Source: Ruminococcus sp. UBA5884
Lineage (GTDB): Bacteria; Bacillota; Clostridia; Oscillospirales; Ruminococcaceae
NCBI GenBank assembly: GCA_002431975.1
Contig: DJFA01000068.1
Span: 1 to 6,114, forward strand
Length of the DNA: 6,114 nt
Reading direction: 5' to 3'
Of the stretch, positions 5,986 through 6,114 are shown in pieces (position 1 is the stretch's first letter; each line of letters starts with the position of its first letter). Both the position numbers and the translations under genes were made by a program. The notes beneath the pieces were generated by a model, which did not search any database, had not been told where the DNA came from, and saw only the letters and a program-made list of their open reading frames with translations.

Positions 5986-6017
5986 TTGAAATCTTAAAAG
6001 ATTTTTGTTATTATAAT
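5986..6017 (+). promoter_or_regulatory. Promoter for a gene beyond the right edge
   Basis: TTGAAA (5986-5991) is followed after 17 bases by TATTAT (6009-6014), with an extended -10 TG at 6006-6007. A perfect TATAAT also lies at 6012-6017, at a longer 20-base spacing. The spacer contains AAATCTT-AA-AAGATTT (5989-6004), a 7-bp inverted repeat that could be an operator or simply AT-rich sequence. The 90 or so bases after it hold no start codon with a ribosome binding site, so the gene must begin outside the window. Confidence 0.6.
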
Positions 6018-6114
6018 TATGCAACAAGCAGCAAACTGCCACCTGTAATTTGTAAAATATCCGCCCCTTAAAAAATGTTATAGTTAAGCAAAATCGGGTA
6101 TAAAAGTTTTTGCC
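6018..6114 (+). other. Untranslated leader running off the window
   Basis: After the second promoter there are at least 90 bases without a credible gene start. Only small foldable pieces are visible: GCAG/CTGC (6028-6031 with 6036-6039) and GCAAAA/TTTTGC (6088-6093 with 6108-6113), the latter cut close to the edge. I recognise no known riboswitch or T-box motif. Confidence 0.35.

Noticed and set aside
6019..6048. Tiny reading frame (ATG 6019, nine residues) as a leader peptide
   Set aside because: It starts at the predicted transcription start, has no ribosome binding site, and shows no run of regulatory codons.

Overview
The window looks like chromosomal DNA from a low-to-moderate GC Clostridia-type Firmicute, most likely a Ruminococcus-like gut or rumen anaerobe. 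This is an inference. It rests on strong AGGAGG-type ribosome binding sites, heavy use of ATA, ACA, GCA and GGA codons, and a gene set (YfhO-family membrane protein, TatD-associated radical SAM protein, RsuA-type pseudouridine synthase, MsmX/UgpC-type sugar ABC ATPase) typical of that group. All four genes are on the + strand, and none is visibly broken.

Layout. Positions 1-149 are a leader holding one degenerate repeat element (46-107). Positions 150-2837 encode a large YfhO-family polytopic membrane protein, closed by a strong intrinsic terminator (2841-2874). Positions 2838-3235 are a 398-base gene-free stretch rich in short GTAG-bounded palindromes that resemble REP/BIME (REPIN) elements. 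Positions 3236-3841 encode a radical SAM protein of the TatD-associated type. It overlaps by one base (TGATG) an RsuA-family rRNA pseudouridine synthase at 3841-4626, so the two form a translationally coupled pair. A good sigma-A-type promoter (4645-4674) then drives a single-gene unit, a carbohydrate ABC-transporter ATPase (4740-5879), which ends at a textbook terminator (5900-5934). The last 235 bases contain a perfect 19-base palindrome, a second promoter very like the first with another palindrome in its spacer, and at least 90 bases of untranslated leader for a gene beyond the right edge.

How the genes fit together. They do not form one pathway. YfhO probably acts at the cell envelope (glycosyl transfer, by family knowledge). 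The radical SAM and RsuA pair points to RNA or nucleic-acid-related modification, but the radical SAM substrate is unknown. The ATPase stands alone without permease or binding-protein genes, as expected for an energy subunit shared by several sugar importers. The most unusual feature is the GTAG-bounded palindromic repeat family between genes. I saw no defence system, CRISPR array, tRNA or rRNA, prophage or transposase gene.
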